Notes under the pieces: generated by a model
What the model saw: only the letters and a program-made list of their open reading frames with translations
What the model was told of the DNA's origin: nothing
Database searches by the model: none
NCBI GenBank assembly: GCA_947095535.1
Contig: OX352772.1
Coordinates: forward strand, 150,407,822 to 150,471,821
Direction: 5' to 3'
Source: Poecilobothrus nobilitatus
Lineage: Eukaryota; Arthropoda; Insecta; Diptera; Dolichopodidae
DNA: 64,000 bases
Shown here: positions 43,989-55,179 of the stretch, one piece after another
How positions within the stretch are numbered: position 1 is the stretch's first letter
Layout: each line of letters opens with the position of its first letter
Position numbers and translations under genes: made by a program

Positions 43989-45060
43989 TAACATACTAGA
44001 TATAAATTTTTTAAGTATTACTTATACAAATCTAATCATATTATTTGCCACTTATATACTATTCATTAGCATATACTAACCTATATGTAGATATTATTAA
44101 CAATAAATATTTATATCTTCACTTACCATATATTTTAATCCATCTCATATTAGTAGTAAATTTTGTGATCTTTATTTCATTATTATTGCGAGGTACTAAC
44201 TCATTGATAACATCATTTAATTTTTTATTTAAATCAATTCACATATTTTTAAATCTATATATTATTTATACTAATCTATTCATAATAATATCTGCCAATT
44301 CTATCGCAACTAAAATATATTTATTAAAATATTCTTCTAACTTCTACAAAAATAGCATTAACATATTATATAAAGCAACATATTATATAAAGCAACATAT
44401 AAGAATATACAAAATCTTTCAATCATTATTTTTTTTCATTAATACTATGTACTAACATATTTAACACTGCATTAAATTATTTATTAGCACATGTTAACAC
44501 TAGTTATTTACTAATCCTAATTTTTGATTTTAAATTTTCACATAAAAACACTGAACTTTCATTGCAGCAATTTTCAGCATATAAATTGGTTTTTAAAATT
44601 ACACTATTCTCTTTAGATAAAAAGTTTAAAAAATTACTATTTATTTATATTTACACACTCACTGCACTTTTATTAGTCGTTTATTATTTTTATATTTTTT
44701 TATCCTTCACTAATTTAAAAACTCAAAATTTACATTTTAAACGCGATAAATTTTTTTATATACTAGTTTTTTATATACTATCGGGAACATATGTTATTTG
44801 TTTAGGACCACATGTCCTAATTTTTTCGTATTCATTTCAACTTCACCACATTATTATTATATTGGTCGAAAAAATCAATGGTTTAAATATTAACTAATTT
44901 TATTTACGATATTCAACTTTTATTATGTAATATCTGTTTTTTTTGTGCAATATGCTAATTATTTTTTTGTTTTTTCGATTAATTGTATTTCTTCGTTATT
45001 CTAGTTATCTTTTAAAAATAATATATTAATTAACGATGATAATGGATAGCAATTTTCTAA
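43989..45060. other. AT-rich spacer between ORF1 and endonuclease of F
   Basis: Contains long open frames of purely AT-driven hydrophobic composition (Ile, Tyr, Leu, Phe, Asn) at 44045-44455 and 44562-44897. They show no conserved motif and I do not call them genes. Confidence 0.5.
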
Positions 45061-45093
45061 AATTTAAAGATTTATTAAAAATATGCAGTAGGG

Positions 45094-45680
45094 TTGAGTC
45101 ATAATGTATTGAAAAAATTTAAAAGTAATACAAATATCTTATACTTAAACATTCAAAGTTTACGTGATAAATTAAATAATTTAGAATGCTTAATAAACTC
45201 ATTGCAATATAAAATACATATTGTAGTATTAACTGAGATCTGGTTAACGCAGCCGGAAAATAAATTTTATAATATGACGGGCTATATGGGCTTCTTTTGT
45301 AATAGGGATAATGCTTATGGAGGAGCTGCCATCTATGTAATAAATGAAATTAGCAACTCTTTAACTTTTCAGAAAGAATTTCTTAATAGTAGTTTTTTTG
45401 TTGTAAAACTGCCAAAGTTAAATATGCATATCGTAGCGGTATATCCCAGCAAGTTGTATTTAATAATTTCATAGAAAAAATCGATAATATTAAAGCTCAG
45501 TTTAAAAATTCTGTAATTTTGAGTGACTTCAATATAAATATCTTAAATGACTGTCACAGTGAAGTAAAACATTATACCGAAATGCTCTTATCGAACGGGT
45601 TTATAATATGTAATAAAATATCATTAGATTATGCCACAAGAATAGGGAATACTTGGAAAACTATAATAGATCATTGAATT
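45094..45680 (+). pseudogene. Endonuclease of element F
   Basis: NTNILYLNIQSLRDKLNNLECLI, HIVVLTEIWLTQPENKFYNMTGY (glutamate motif), then GGAAIYVINEI, a frameshift near 45455 and SVILSDFNINILND near 45500-45545, ending TIIDH near 45660-45675 with the catalytic Asp-His wording partly replaced. About 190 residues, a typical endonuclease. A stop at 45676 precedes the next open part, which continues VALSDHRML near 45725 (final catalytic pair DH). Confidence 0.75.
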
Positions 45681-45686
45681 ACAGAT

Positions 45687-46469
45687 ATGGTTAATTTTAC
45701 CTATAATTTAAATGTATCAGATGTAGCATTGTCAGATCATAGAATGTTGCTTCTAAATTTTAAACATATTCCTACTCCACAACGATCGGCCAAAGCTACG
45801 AAAACCATCCTTGATTACGATGCGTTAGACAATGATCCCTTCTGGGATAGCCTGGAAGATTTCGTAAATTTAGATGATTTGTTATTAAATCTAAACTTAT
45901 TGATAACAAAGTATACAAAAACTATTTCATTGAGGGTAAAGAAAAAACACGAATGGATAACGAGGGATATTTTAAAATTTATAAAAATTCGGGACTCATT
46001 TTTTAAGTACTCGAAAAAATACCCTAATGATAGCCGCGTGCAAAATTTATTCAAAGAGTTTAAAAAAAAAGTTAGGAGCGAAATTGATAAGGGAAAAAAA
46101 AACTTTTATTCAGGTTTAATAGATAGAAATCCTACTAGCGGGAGAAACCTGTGGGATGTATACAAACAGGTCATGTTGAATAGGGATACTGGAAACTCGG
46201 GAATAGTTCAACTGTACGCAGATGATACTGTAATAAAATATACATGCGACAGTGAAGCAGAGATAAGAAATGCAATAGTACACGATCTAGGAATTGTTAA
46301 CGTGTGGCTTACTAAACATCGTCTACTTCTTAACGCAAGCAAATCCAAAATTATGTTCTTTGAAAATAAAACTTTTAGTAACAGTGAAATTATTTTTAAC
46401 AATCAAAGAATTGAAATTGTTAAATCTTTTAACTATCTGGGGCTTGTTATAGATAGTAAACTCAAATGA
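45687..46469 (+). pseudogene. Endonuclease end plus reverse transcriptase with in-frame core deletion
   Basis: A 260-residue open frame. VALSDHRMLLLNF is the endonuclease end, and KHEWITRDILKFIKIRDSFFKY...FKEFKKKVRSEIDKGKKNFY is the usual linker helix. NPTSGRNLWDVYKQVM should lead to RT fingers, but at about 46190-46210 it passes directly into VQLYADDTVIKYTCDSE, the motif C strand, and then KHRLLLNASKSKIMFF and NYLGLVIDSKLK. Fingers, motif A and motif B are gone, yet the frame is unbroken across the join. Inactive as a polymerase. Confidence 0.8.
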
Positions 46470-47440
46470 CGTGATCATGCAAAATATATTTAAAAAAAAA
46501 AATATCTCCCTACGTTTCTATTTTAAAGAGGTTGAGAAAGTATGTAAATAAGAAATCTCTATTCTGTATTTATGCCTCGTTTATCGTTTATCCTATCCAA
46601 ACTTAGTCTACGTAAATCCTATTTGGAATAGATCGCCTGCTATATACCTAACAATATTAGATATACTTAACAAAAAGGCCATTAAAATAATAAACAATCA
46701 CTAATAAACTCTATAGTGATAAATATCTTAGTCTAGTAAACATTGGAAAAAAGGAACTCTACATAATTGCTTTCAAAATTATTAATAACTTAATCAAGCA
46801 CAACTTTATTTTAAATAGAAATATAAACATACACACTTATAACACAAGGAATAAATCCAACTTTTATTTATCACTTTTCAAAACAGATAAACAAAAAATA
46901 GTTGCTTATACAATTGCTTAAAGCTTTATAATGAGTTACCATCCTCGATAAAAGAAATTAATAACATTGTAATTTTTAAAAGGAAAGTGAAAAAACTACT
47001 AACCAGTTCTTGATAAGGTTTTTATCATAAAATAATAATTAATTTGTTATTTAGAAGTAGTACTTACCTAAAGCTTAAACTAGATTTAATTTTACTAATA
47101 TAATTTACACTAACATACTAAACAAAAACTAGAGAAAAAATAAATAAAAAATATAATAAAAAATAAAAAACTTTAAAAATCAAAAAAATTATCATATTTT
47201 ACACATAATTTTAATTTTTGTTATTTTAATTAATTCTACATACATATTTTATTGTTAACTTTTTAAATATTAATGCTAATTCAATGCTTGTTTGCACTTT
47301 ATGTATATATTTTTTTTTTTAACCTTGCATTTTATGTATATATTTTTTTCTAAAATTATAAGACCAGGCAGCGTTTAGCGCTAAGGTCGAGGACTTTATA
47401 TAATCGTTGTTCTTGTTAAATGGAATTAAGTTTATATTAA
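46470..47440 (+). pseudogene. RT thumb/C-terminus and 3' UTR of element F
   Basis: In mixed frames: SYPNLVYVNPIWNRSPAIYL near 46590-46645, KKAIKIINN, YLSLVNIGKKELYI near 46730, a THNTR-like phrase near 46840, KSNFYLSLFKTDKQ, and YNELPSSIKEINN near 46930-46970, ending KKLLTSS and a stop near 47012. The rest to about 47440 is AT-rich untranslated sequence with one GC-richer block at 47363-47395 (ggcagcgtttagcgctaagg) and an aataaa near 47440. Poly-A is not clean. Confidence 0.6.
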
Positions 47441-47459
47441 ATAAATAATAATGAAACAA

Positions 47460-47790
47460 AAAAATTAGCCAGATTTAAATTTTGGTTTCAAAATAGCGAT
47501 TTCGGTTAGTAGTACAAGTTACGCAATGTGCAATTCAATCACTCCTACAAATTCAAATTCAATTATTACAACAACTCCAATAACGTCTAAACATAAACAT
47601 AAATATCCAAACTTACCAGGGAGAAATAATTACTGTTGGTACTCCATGCGCACAAATTTCAAATATTAACGGTAATACAACTTCATGTCTTAATACGCCA
47701 ATAGCATCTATTTCAACTCCTCTCAATGCAATTTTCGTTAACCCTTTAGTGCCTCGTATAGTCAGATTAACGAAAAACTGATTTTTTAAT
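47460..47790 (+). pseudogene. Short ORF1-like fragment
   Basis: Encodes Ser/Thr/Asn-rich sequence (SITPTNSNSIITTTPITSKHKHKYP), then ITVGTPCAQISNINGNTTS and IFVNPLVPRIVRLTKN. The last phrase resembles LFVKPFMPSITRMT in element B at 2180-2215. It may be a scrap of a B-related ORF1 linker. The evidence is thin. Confidence 0.35.
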
Positions 47791-48039
47791 AAGCATTTTC
47801 GTTTTCTTTTTATTTTTAATATTTTGTATAGTAAAAAAAAAAAATTATGTGTTGTATTTTGAGCGAATTTTTGTTAATTGTTCTTGTTCGTTTTTTAGCT
47901 TCCGCTTAAAATTTTAAAATTATTAATAAAAGCTGTAAGATATATTTTTTTTTCGTAAAAATCTGTTTTAGTTAATGAAATAAAATTAATAAAAATAAAT
48001 AAGGGTTTAGATACATAGCTTCAATAGACTCGGAGTTAT

Positions 48040-49570
48040 TATACCCGTACGATAAGTATTGGGTATAATAAAATTACTCCTCCGTTTGTAACACCTCGAA
48101 ATAAGCGAGCTAGATGTACCTTCAAAGGTATGGATCGGATCAGAATCAAATTATGAGTCGATTAAGCCATGTCCGTCCTTCCGTCCGTCCGTCCGTCGGT
48201 CCGTCAACACGCTTACTCAAAAACTAAAAAAGCTAGGATCTTGAAATTTACACAAAATATTCTGGGAGCAATTTGTAGGTTCCCTATTTTTTTTGGTTAA
48301 GTTCCTATCAAAACTTCGGGTAGCTCCCGAACAAATAACTTTTAGATCTCAACAATTTTTTTGAAATAGAGCCATGAAATTTTAACAGCTTATAGATATC
48401 ATAAAAATATTAATTTTATGTTAATATTAATTTTTCTGTAGCCGCACCCGTTAATGAACTATAGCCGCCAAAGTTCGAAAAATCTCTATATTTAAATTGT
48501 TATAACACAAGCTCTATAAGGTATATCTTCAATCTGAAAATTCCAAACGATAGGTGCATGTATGAGCTTTACAAACATGTATATAATAATTATATACTTG
48601 TGCTATACGGTGTCTTAATTTACCGTTATGCGAAACTGAATTATTGCAAAATCTTTTAACCCTTCTATCTTCTAAACGGTTTAAGTTGGAAACTTGAATT
48701 TTGGCAGAAGTTAGATCTTTGAAAATAAGTATGAGTCATTTCAGAAATTTTTTGTGTATCACCCCCGTTTAGGAGCTATAAGGGGTCAAAAACTGAAAAT
48801 TTCCTATTTTTAAACACCTGTAACTTGAACACCTGTTAAAATTTTTTTAAAGTAATACATAAAAATTAAAGCTTCAACATTATACTCTTATTTCTGTTAA
48901 CAACTTTTTTTAATAATATAGGGTTATTTTACAATTGACGAAAGTGTTAGGTACTTGATTTTTTCAAATTTTCTAACAAATTTCTTTAACGAATTTTTTG
49001 CATTTTGTTTTGCTCGATAATTTGAAATTGTTGAGGATATAATGCGTAGAACAAAAAAATGTAAATAAATAAACAACATAACGGTTACTTGAAGAATTTT
49101 TATTTATATGATATTGATATACATACATACTTATATAATAACATGTTGTATGTAAATATCGTATATGTCACTGATGAATGAATAATAAGAGTATAGATGT
49201 ATATTTTATAGTGCCGTATTTACATACATACATATATGTATTTTATTGTACTTATAAGAAATTATTCTATGAATGGAAATATTTTTAAAGAAATATTGCA
49301 ATGTATGACGATATACTTATACAAAATATAAATATACTATGTGCGCATTAATATAATATAATATTTAAAATTATATTTACTATTTTGTAATTTAATATAT
49401 ATTTACCGCTTAGTATTAAATGGTACTATAGAATATTTGAAAAAGTTTTGGATTGATAATCGTTATGTGGAACTTTAGAACCTGCTTTTGAAGAATGTAT
49501 AAACATATAGTTTAAATATATGTACAACCGATAGAAAAATTATAAAATCTAGAAATTATAAAAAATTCTT
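48040..49570 (+). repeat. gtcc-type dispersed repeat, copy R2b (about 1.5 kb)
   Basis: Matches 24106-25640 over nearly its full length in the same orientation with small indels. Order: 'tacccgtacgataagtattg', caaaggtatggatcgg, gagtcgattaagcc, a gtcc run at 48173-48204, aactcaaaaactaa, the 'aaaactgaaaatttcctatt' block, the tatacatacatacttat block and taccgcttagtattaaatgg. No coding content. Confidence 0.8.
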
Positions 49571-49639
49571 AAAAAAGAAATTATAATAAAATTCACCCAA
49601 AGTATTTTAAAATACTAAAATATTAAAAAAATAATATTG

Positions 49640-51190
49640 TAAGCAGAGTGACAGGCTGTGAACATACTATTGGTTCATACGGGTTTCTAAGAGTTTACAA
49701 AGGCAACTGTATTTTTTCTCGTTTTGATTTAAAAAGAGAAGATGTAAGGCAGTTACCTGAACTTGTTACATCACTACATCCAAATTTTACAGAATTTATT
49801 GCCACAAGACTAACATTTGTAAGATTTCAGACGTCTAGCTTTATCAAGTTCTAAGAGGTTTTTTTTACATGTTTTTTAGCACATTTCCAAAAAATTTTTG
49901 AAAAAATCTGCTTACTAGTTTCACTATGTCCGTCCGTCCGTCTGACCGTCCGTCCGTCTGTTCACAAAACTTCTACACCGTTAAAGATAGAGAAAAAAAA
50001 TTTTAACCATGGGTAGGTCTCATAAAAAAAATAATTTTGTGGAACAACTTTTTCATGTAGCCCAATCCATTACGGAGCCACAGCCCCTCAAACTTCGAAA
50101 AAGCCCTATTTTTAAATGCATATTCCTTATGTTCTGCTCAAGATTTTTTCAATATGAAAACGTTATTCGACAGGTAGTTTTTTCAACTTTATAATATTAA
50201 AATTATACAATTTTTTTAAATTTAGTATTTAAATTTACCGTTATGTGAAAACCAATTTTGCATGATTTTTCTACTTTCATAACCCCGGCAGGCTTTTAGA
50301 TAGAGGCTTGAAATTGTAAGGCAAGAAAGAACTTTTAGAATTAGTATAAGTTTGCTCAGAAAATTTTTTTGGACCGCCCCCTGTTTATGAGCTATTAGGG
50401 CTCAAAAATTTAGAATTTGCTATTTTTAAACACCTGTAACTTAGGACCCTTTACACATTTTACTTCTACAAGGTATAAAAATTAAAGCTACAGTAATATA
50501 TTTTTACGTGTGTTAAAGGTTTATTTTAGTTGTAAAGGGTTCCAAAGTTGCAGCTCTTCAAAATTGCGAGAAAGCCCCATTTCAGAAGTATATATCTCAG
50601 GCTCTGCGTAATAGTTTTGCAATCTATCAATCTAATCAACCAGAAGATCGAAAATTTTATTATCTATATAAAACAATATCAAAATTATGTAATATTTTGA
50701 AATTTACTATTTAAATTTACCGTTATGTGACAACCACATTTTGCATGAAATTTCTTTTTTCATAATTCCGGCACACCTTTAGATAGGAACCTGAAATTTT
50801 GAGACTAGAAAGAACTTTTAGAATTAGTATAGATTTTCTCACAAAATTTTTTGGCACCACCCCTTTTTTAAGAGTTATTACGCCTCAAAAATTGAAAATT
50901 TGCTATTTTTAGACACCTGTATTTTAGGCACCTGCAAAAATTTATCTTCGGCAAGACATGAAAAGTAAAGGTTCAATAATATATTTTTAAGTGTGTTAAC
51001 CGTTTTTCTTAGTTATATAGGATTCCCGACTTACGGCCCCCCAAATTTTCAAAAATGTCCTATTTTCACGTTTTTTCTTATTACATGAAATTTTCAAATT
51101 TTTGTGCAAGTCACAATTCTAAAGAGTTTGTATTGAGTTTTGGAAATGTGCGCTTTTAGAAACCGTTGGTTTACATTCTACCTTGTTGCT
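49640..51190 (+). repeat. gtcc-type repeat R4 with units of about 450 bp
   Basis: Begins with a phrase like that in R1 (ggttcatacgggtttct; 'aaattttacagaa'), has a gtcc run at 49928-49966, then two diverged units starting near 50280 and 50740. Each carries 'caggcttttagata/cacacctttagata', 'tttttaaacacctgtaactt' and 'acgtgtgttaa'. From 50300 to 51185 it is the reverse complement counterpart of 22540-23400. Non-coding. Confidence 0.75.
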
Positions 51191-51419
51191 TAAGCTATCA
51201 GTATGTTTTAATATAAAAAAATTTATGATTTTGGTATAAAGCATTTCAGTTAGTTTCTAATTTAGTTAACAAAGTAAATTATTTAAATTTAAGATATTTA
51301 TACATATATATAAAATTATATATATAATATTATAATAGTTCATAACATACATGTTATGAACATGGTAAGTTTTCACTCCTGAATTATTCTGTCGACAAAT
51401 GAAGAATTATTCTTTAATA
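51191..51419. other. AT-rich spacer
   Basis: Simple ta runs near 51300-51345 and no recognisable feature. Confidence 0.35.
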
Positions 51420-51610
51420 AATACTTCAGTTTTTTGACAAAAACATCCAAATTAATACTTCTATTGATGACGAAACACAGCTATTACGTGGCAATTCGAT
51501 TCTTGATTTGACTTGATTTAAATTGTTCAACCTTCTTATATTGTAATTAGGAATATTATTTCTTTTAATTATTATATTTTTTTTGTACACCTCTTTTTGC
51601 ATTTTAAAAA

Positions 51611-52450
51611 TTAGTTTAGATTTTTCCAAGATGATGGTTTAAAATAGCCTGTACGCTTAAAAAGTTCTTGAGTTGGAGTAAGCCAGTTGTATTTATGTAA
51701 GGATTTTATGGCTTTATTTATTAAAACACAAATTTTATTTTTCAACAATGATGAACACCTGGCCCAATTACATAAATTATATCTGATGTGTGAGAGAATA
51801 TGAGGGTAATATATTTTATCTGCAGTTTGTTTATTCAGTATAATTCCACTTCTTTTGAAGGCACCTAGCAGAGGCACTTCACATGTTCTGGCGTTGTAAA
51901 TAAGTAGAGTATCATCCGCAAATATTTTATAGCCAGCTCGCAAATTCGCATACTGGATATTATGAATATAAAGTAAGTACAGTGTAGGACCTAGTACTGA
52001 TCCTTGAGGAAGACCAATATTTATATAATTCTCATTACTAATTTTTCTAATAGTTCTCATTTTTCTAATAGTTTTCCTATTATTAAGATATGAGTAGAGT
52101 AAATTATAAACTGGACCCCTAATTCCAATTTCGTGTAAACTGTCAAGTAAACTATTATGATTCACTGTTTCAAAGGCCTTCTTTAGATCAACAAATACGG
52201 AGCATACATAATTTCACTGATTCAATTCATTAATAGTGGATTCTAGGACTGCAGAGTCTGTTTCAATTTTTTTTTGAAAGCCTAATTGATTCGTATCAAA
52301 TCCTACAACTTTCTGCACGAAATCCTGTATTCTAGAACTTATTACTTTTGCAAATGCTTTTCCAATTCAACTTGAGAGAGCAATCGGCCTGTAATTTGAT
52401 ACATCCGATGTTGATCCAGATTAAATATAGGTACAACAATACTTGATTTT
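51611..52450 (-). pseudogene. Element G reverse transcriptase (palm plus truncated thumb)
   Basis: In frame pieces: VSNYRPIALSS near 52405, KAFAKVISSRIQDF near 52350, LESTINELNQ, VFVDLKKAFETVNHNSLLDSL (motif A) near 52190-52130, GIRGPVYNLLYSYLNNRKT, IGLPQGSVLGPTLYLLYIHNI (motif B) and YKIFADDTLLIYNA (motif C, both Asp kept) at about 51930. After NARTCEV the frame passes in phase into FKRSGIILNKQTADKIYYPHILSHIRYNLCNWA, a thumb segment normally farther away, so an internal deletion lies near 51880. A stop and frame change separate the fingers from the palm. Confidence 0.75.
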
Positions 52451-52822
52451 AGACAGTCAGGGTATATACCAGTATATATACATCTATTTATTAAGCATAC
52501 AATTAAAAGGTATTATTACTGTTACAAGATGTTTTAAATCTGAAAGCTGAAATAGTAACACTCCGCGGAGTACTATTTCTTAACTGCAAGATGATTTTAT
52601 GTATTTCCGTTTCATCTGTTGGTTTAGGAAAAATAAACTGTTCAACAAATCTATTTTTTATTATATATTTTTCAGCATCAATAATTTTGTCCGCTAATTT
52701 ACTTCCAATTGAACTGAAGTAACAGTTAAGGGAATTTGCAATTTCAAAGCTATCACATGTTCTAATTTCCTTAGTTTTTATTTCTTTGATAAGCTTGCAA
52801 GACTTGATTATTTAATAATTAC

Positions 52823-53469
52823 CTATTTCATAGATAAGGGTAGATTTTCTTTGTATTTGTTAAAATTAGTGACGTAAATATCCCTTTTAAAAACAGGTTC
52901 AACTTTTTTTAAAACTTTATTTAATTTGACACAAAGAGCTTTATGATCTAGATTCATTATATCGTGAAGCTTAATATCGAAGACAAAGTTTTCTAGGTCT
53001 AATAGAATATGATCAATAATCGTAGAAGAATTTTCAGTCACTCTAGTAGCAGTTTCATAACTTAATTTGTTTCTTATAGTAGTATAGTAGTTTCTTATAG
53101 ATTCTAACATAAATTTATACGATCTGGAGAGCTTTGTGTCTGTTAATAAGTCGATATTAATATCACCCATCAGAACTATATTTTTATGTTTATTAAAATA
53201 AAATCCAAATGTGTTAAAAAAACACTATTACTATCATTTGGTTTTTTATAGGAAACTGCAATTTTTAAGGATGGAGAAGTGTTATATAATGAAGCAATTA
53301 TAGTATTGAATTGTTTAGAGACTTCTAAAACGGTATACTGAATATTCATCTTAATAAAAATTGCAGTTCCACCTCCTCTAGATTCATTATTAGAATTAAA
53401 ATATACTGAATAGCCAGAAAGATTAAAAAAATTTTCTTCCTCTGAATATAGCCAAGTTTCGCCAATCAT
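52823..53469 (-). pseudogene. Element G endonuclease
   Basis: IGETWLYSEEENFFNLSGYSVYFN with the catalytic glutamate, RGGGTAIFIKMNI, IIASLYNTSPSLKIAVSYKKPND, then a break at 53176, and MGDINIDLLTD (catalytic GDxN), TIIDHILLD and MNLDHKALC (final DH). The order and spacing are complete apart from the break, and the N-terminal strand is lost at 53470-53490 where repeat R1c begins. Confidence 0.8.
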
Positions 53470-53489
53470 GATAATATCAATATTTATAT

Positions 53490-53725
53490 TAACAAAACTA
53501 ACAATTTTGCAAAAGTGACGTTAAAAAAATTAAGCTCCTTTATTTTTTAAGTTATCGTGCGGACGGGTGGATGGATGGACGTACATGGTTTAATCGACTC
53601 AGAATTCGAGTCTGGGCCTAACTTTACCTTTGACACTATATGTAGCTCGACTCCTTTAAGGTGTCACAAACGTAATGGCAAATTTATTATACTTTTGAAC
53701 ATAGTTCATACGGGTTTAATGATGC
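53490..53725 (-). repeat. gtcc-type dispersed repeat, copy R1c (short)
   Basis: Reverse complement of about 18850-19080: includes the gacggacg-type run near 53560-53585, cgactcagaattcgagtc near 53597, a 'ctttgacactatatgtagctcg' phrase and ggtgtcacaaacgtaatgg. The flank 'caaaactaacaattttgc' also matches R1a near 19080-19095. Truncated on both sides. Confidence 0.75.
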
Positions 53726-53989
53726 AGTCAGCAAAAATATTTTTGTTTTTATTTCTTTCTGAACAGAATGTACCTATGTATATGAAAACTATGAGTCAGA
53801 CTGAACGATAAATGGGGGAAAATAAATAGATAATTTTAAAGGTACAAAACGATTTATTTTTATCGTATTGTACCTTTATTGTACCTTATAAAAATAAAAA
53901 ATAAATTCATGTTTAAAAAAAGTATATAAAAAAAAATAAAGTACCTATATAAAAATTTTAAAAAAATTACATTTTAAAAAAACAATTAA
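53726..53989. other. AT-rich spacer
   Basis: Low-complexity aaaataaa-type sequence between R1c and the hAT gene end. A hAT terminal inverted repeat should lie here, but I cannot identify it. Confidence 0.35.
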
Positions 53990-54430
53990 TTTTCATTTTA
54001 CATTTCTAAAATTTTTTTTCTTGCCTTCAAACTTCAAAACTCTTCAATTATTTCATTTGGATCTATTTTATCACAAATATCCTTTTAAATTGCTATCATA
54101 GATAGCGTTAACTTGTAATTCAGCTAATTTCAGCACTTGTTACTGAAACTGGAAGCCTTAAAAGTATTCTTAACGCAACAGTATATTCACGAATATATTT
54201 TCTAATAAATTCGAATATGTATTCTGTAATACATACAATGGGTCAGTATTATCATGATTCGTAATTGTATCTTTTAAAATTTTTAATTCAATGAATAACT
54301 CCATCGCAGAAATATCTTTTTCATAACCGTACGTTAACACGCTATATAAAGAGTTGCAATATTTTTTCAAAACTTCGTCATTCGTATGACATATTCCTTT
54401 AAAATCGGTTAAAAGGAAAAACACTGTTTA
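53990..54430 (-). pseudogene. hAT transposase, C-terminal part
   Basis: Minus strand: FFLLTDFKGICHTNDEVLKKYCNSL, MELFIELKILKDTI, YVLQNTYSNLLENIFVNILLR, followed after a frame change and a deletion by an end reading CDKIDPNEIIEEF, stop, SLKARKKILEM near 54060-54000. This resembles the dimerisation-domain end of hAT/DUF4371-type transposases. The usual central LPVSVASAERSFS-type stretch is missing, so a deletion at about 54175-54150 is inferred. The upstream half is at 58118-59859, across the family A insertion. Confidence 0.65.
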
Positions 54431-54431
54431 T

Positions 54432-55150
54432 ATAATATTGATCTCTAATTTTGTTTACATTATATTTTTTATTTCAATTAATTTTTGACTCATTTTTTTT
54501 TTTTTTATGTAATTTAAATTTAATTAATTAAACTTTGGGCTATTCTTTTTAACTTAATGAAACTTAAAATTTTGATGGTATAATTTATATTTTGTAATTT
54601 GAAACTTTGAAATTTTTATTTTTGTTTAAATTTTGTAAATTAATTTTAATTTTTGTTTACTTAATTAATTGTCAAAAGTAGTATTAAACAATGCACGCTA
54701 ACTAATCTACCTTTTCTATCCCATACCTTTCTTTAGCAGCATATTTTTTTATTTTCTTTTTCATTCTACTCTTATTCATATTAATTAATGCTGTTAATTT
54801 TTTTCTAATTTTTATTTATATATACTTCCAATATTAGATGTGGGATAAAGAAAACATAATGTTTTGAAAAGGTTTGTGTCTATGCTAATTTAGTGGTGAA
54901 TTTTGCAGGCAATCTCTGGATACAATAAGGTACTAAAAACTGTTGTATTCCGATTTTCGTTTGTAATGTTTGCCGCTATTTTGGTGCGTGCACTATTATC
55001 TCTATTATATTATATTTTTTTTTTCTTCTCTCTTCACTATTTTCGTTATGTCTTATTATTGTTCAATGTGTGATTTATGTTTTCTAATATTTTTTTAAAT
55101 ATTCAAATTTAGATTTTTCAAATCTCTTTCCCTCCTTTTCCACCCGCAAG
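54432..55150 (+). other. Leader of family A copy 7
   Basis: AT-rich with no recognisable protein. It does not visibly match the leader of copies 1 and 2 (1-300, 3878-4177), which agrees with copies 5 and 7 forming a separate subfamily. Confidence 0.45.
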
Positions 55151-55179
55151 TTGTAATTAATAGGAACAAATTTTTTATT

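Larger units (their letters stand above)
42000..47440 (+). mobile_element. Non-LTR element F with two ORF1-like regions and an internally deleted RT
   Basis: Order on the plus strand: an ORF1 region with the same block as element B (42110-42930), an Asn-rich linker, a second ORF1 region with coiled coil and FP_C-like end (43100-43988), about 1.1 kb of AT-rich sequence, endonuclease (45094-45680), linker and deleted RT (45687-46469), thumb/C-terminus (46470-47012) and 3' UTR to about 47440. The C-terminal THNTR-type string and LPSSIKEI wording are typical of CR1/Jockey-superfamily RTs. Whether both ORF1 regions belong to one element or to two nested ones is not settled. Confidence 0.65.
51420..53480 (-). 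mobile_element. Non-LTR element G
   Basis: Minus strand. The endonuclease is 53469-52823, linker and fingers are degraded 52800-52170, the RT palm is 52165-51960 followed by a deletion, and a C-terminal part runs to about 51611. A further frame at 51629-51426 may be its end. The wording is close to element F (endonuclease ETWL, RT LPQGSVLGPTLYLLY, FADDTLL), so it probably belongs to the same clade but a different family. Confidence 0.7.

Noticed and set aside
44045..44897. Two long hydrophobic open frames that look like membrane proteins
   Set aside because: Composition is only Ile/Tyr/Leu/Phe/Asn/Lys as expected from AT-rich DNA; no motif, no repeat partner, and they sit inside a non-LTR element.
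54170..54424. A separate small host gene at the hAT C-terminus
   Set aside because: The sequence continues the hAT transposase order from 58118 and is explained by the family A insertion.
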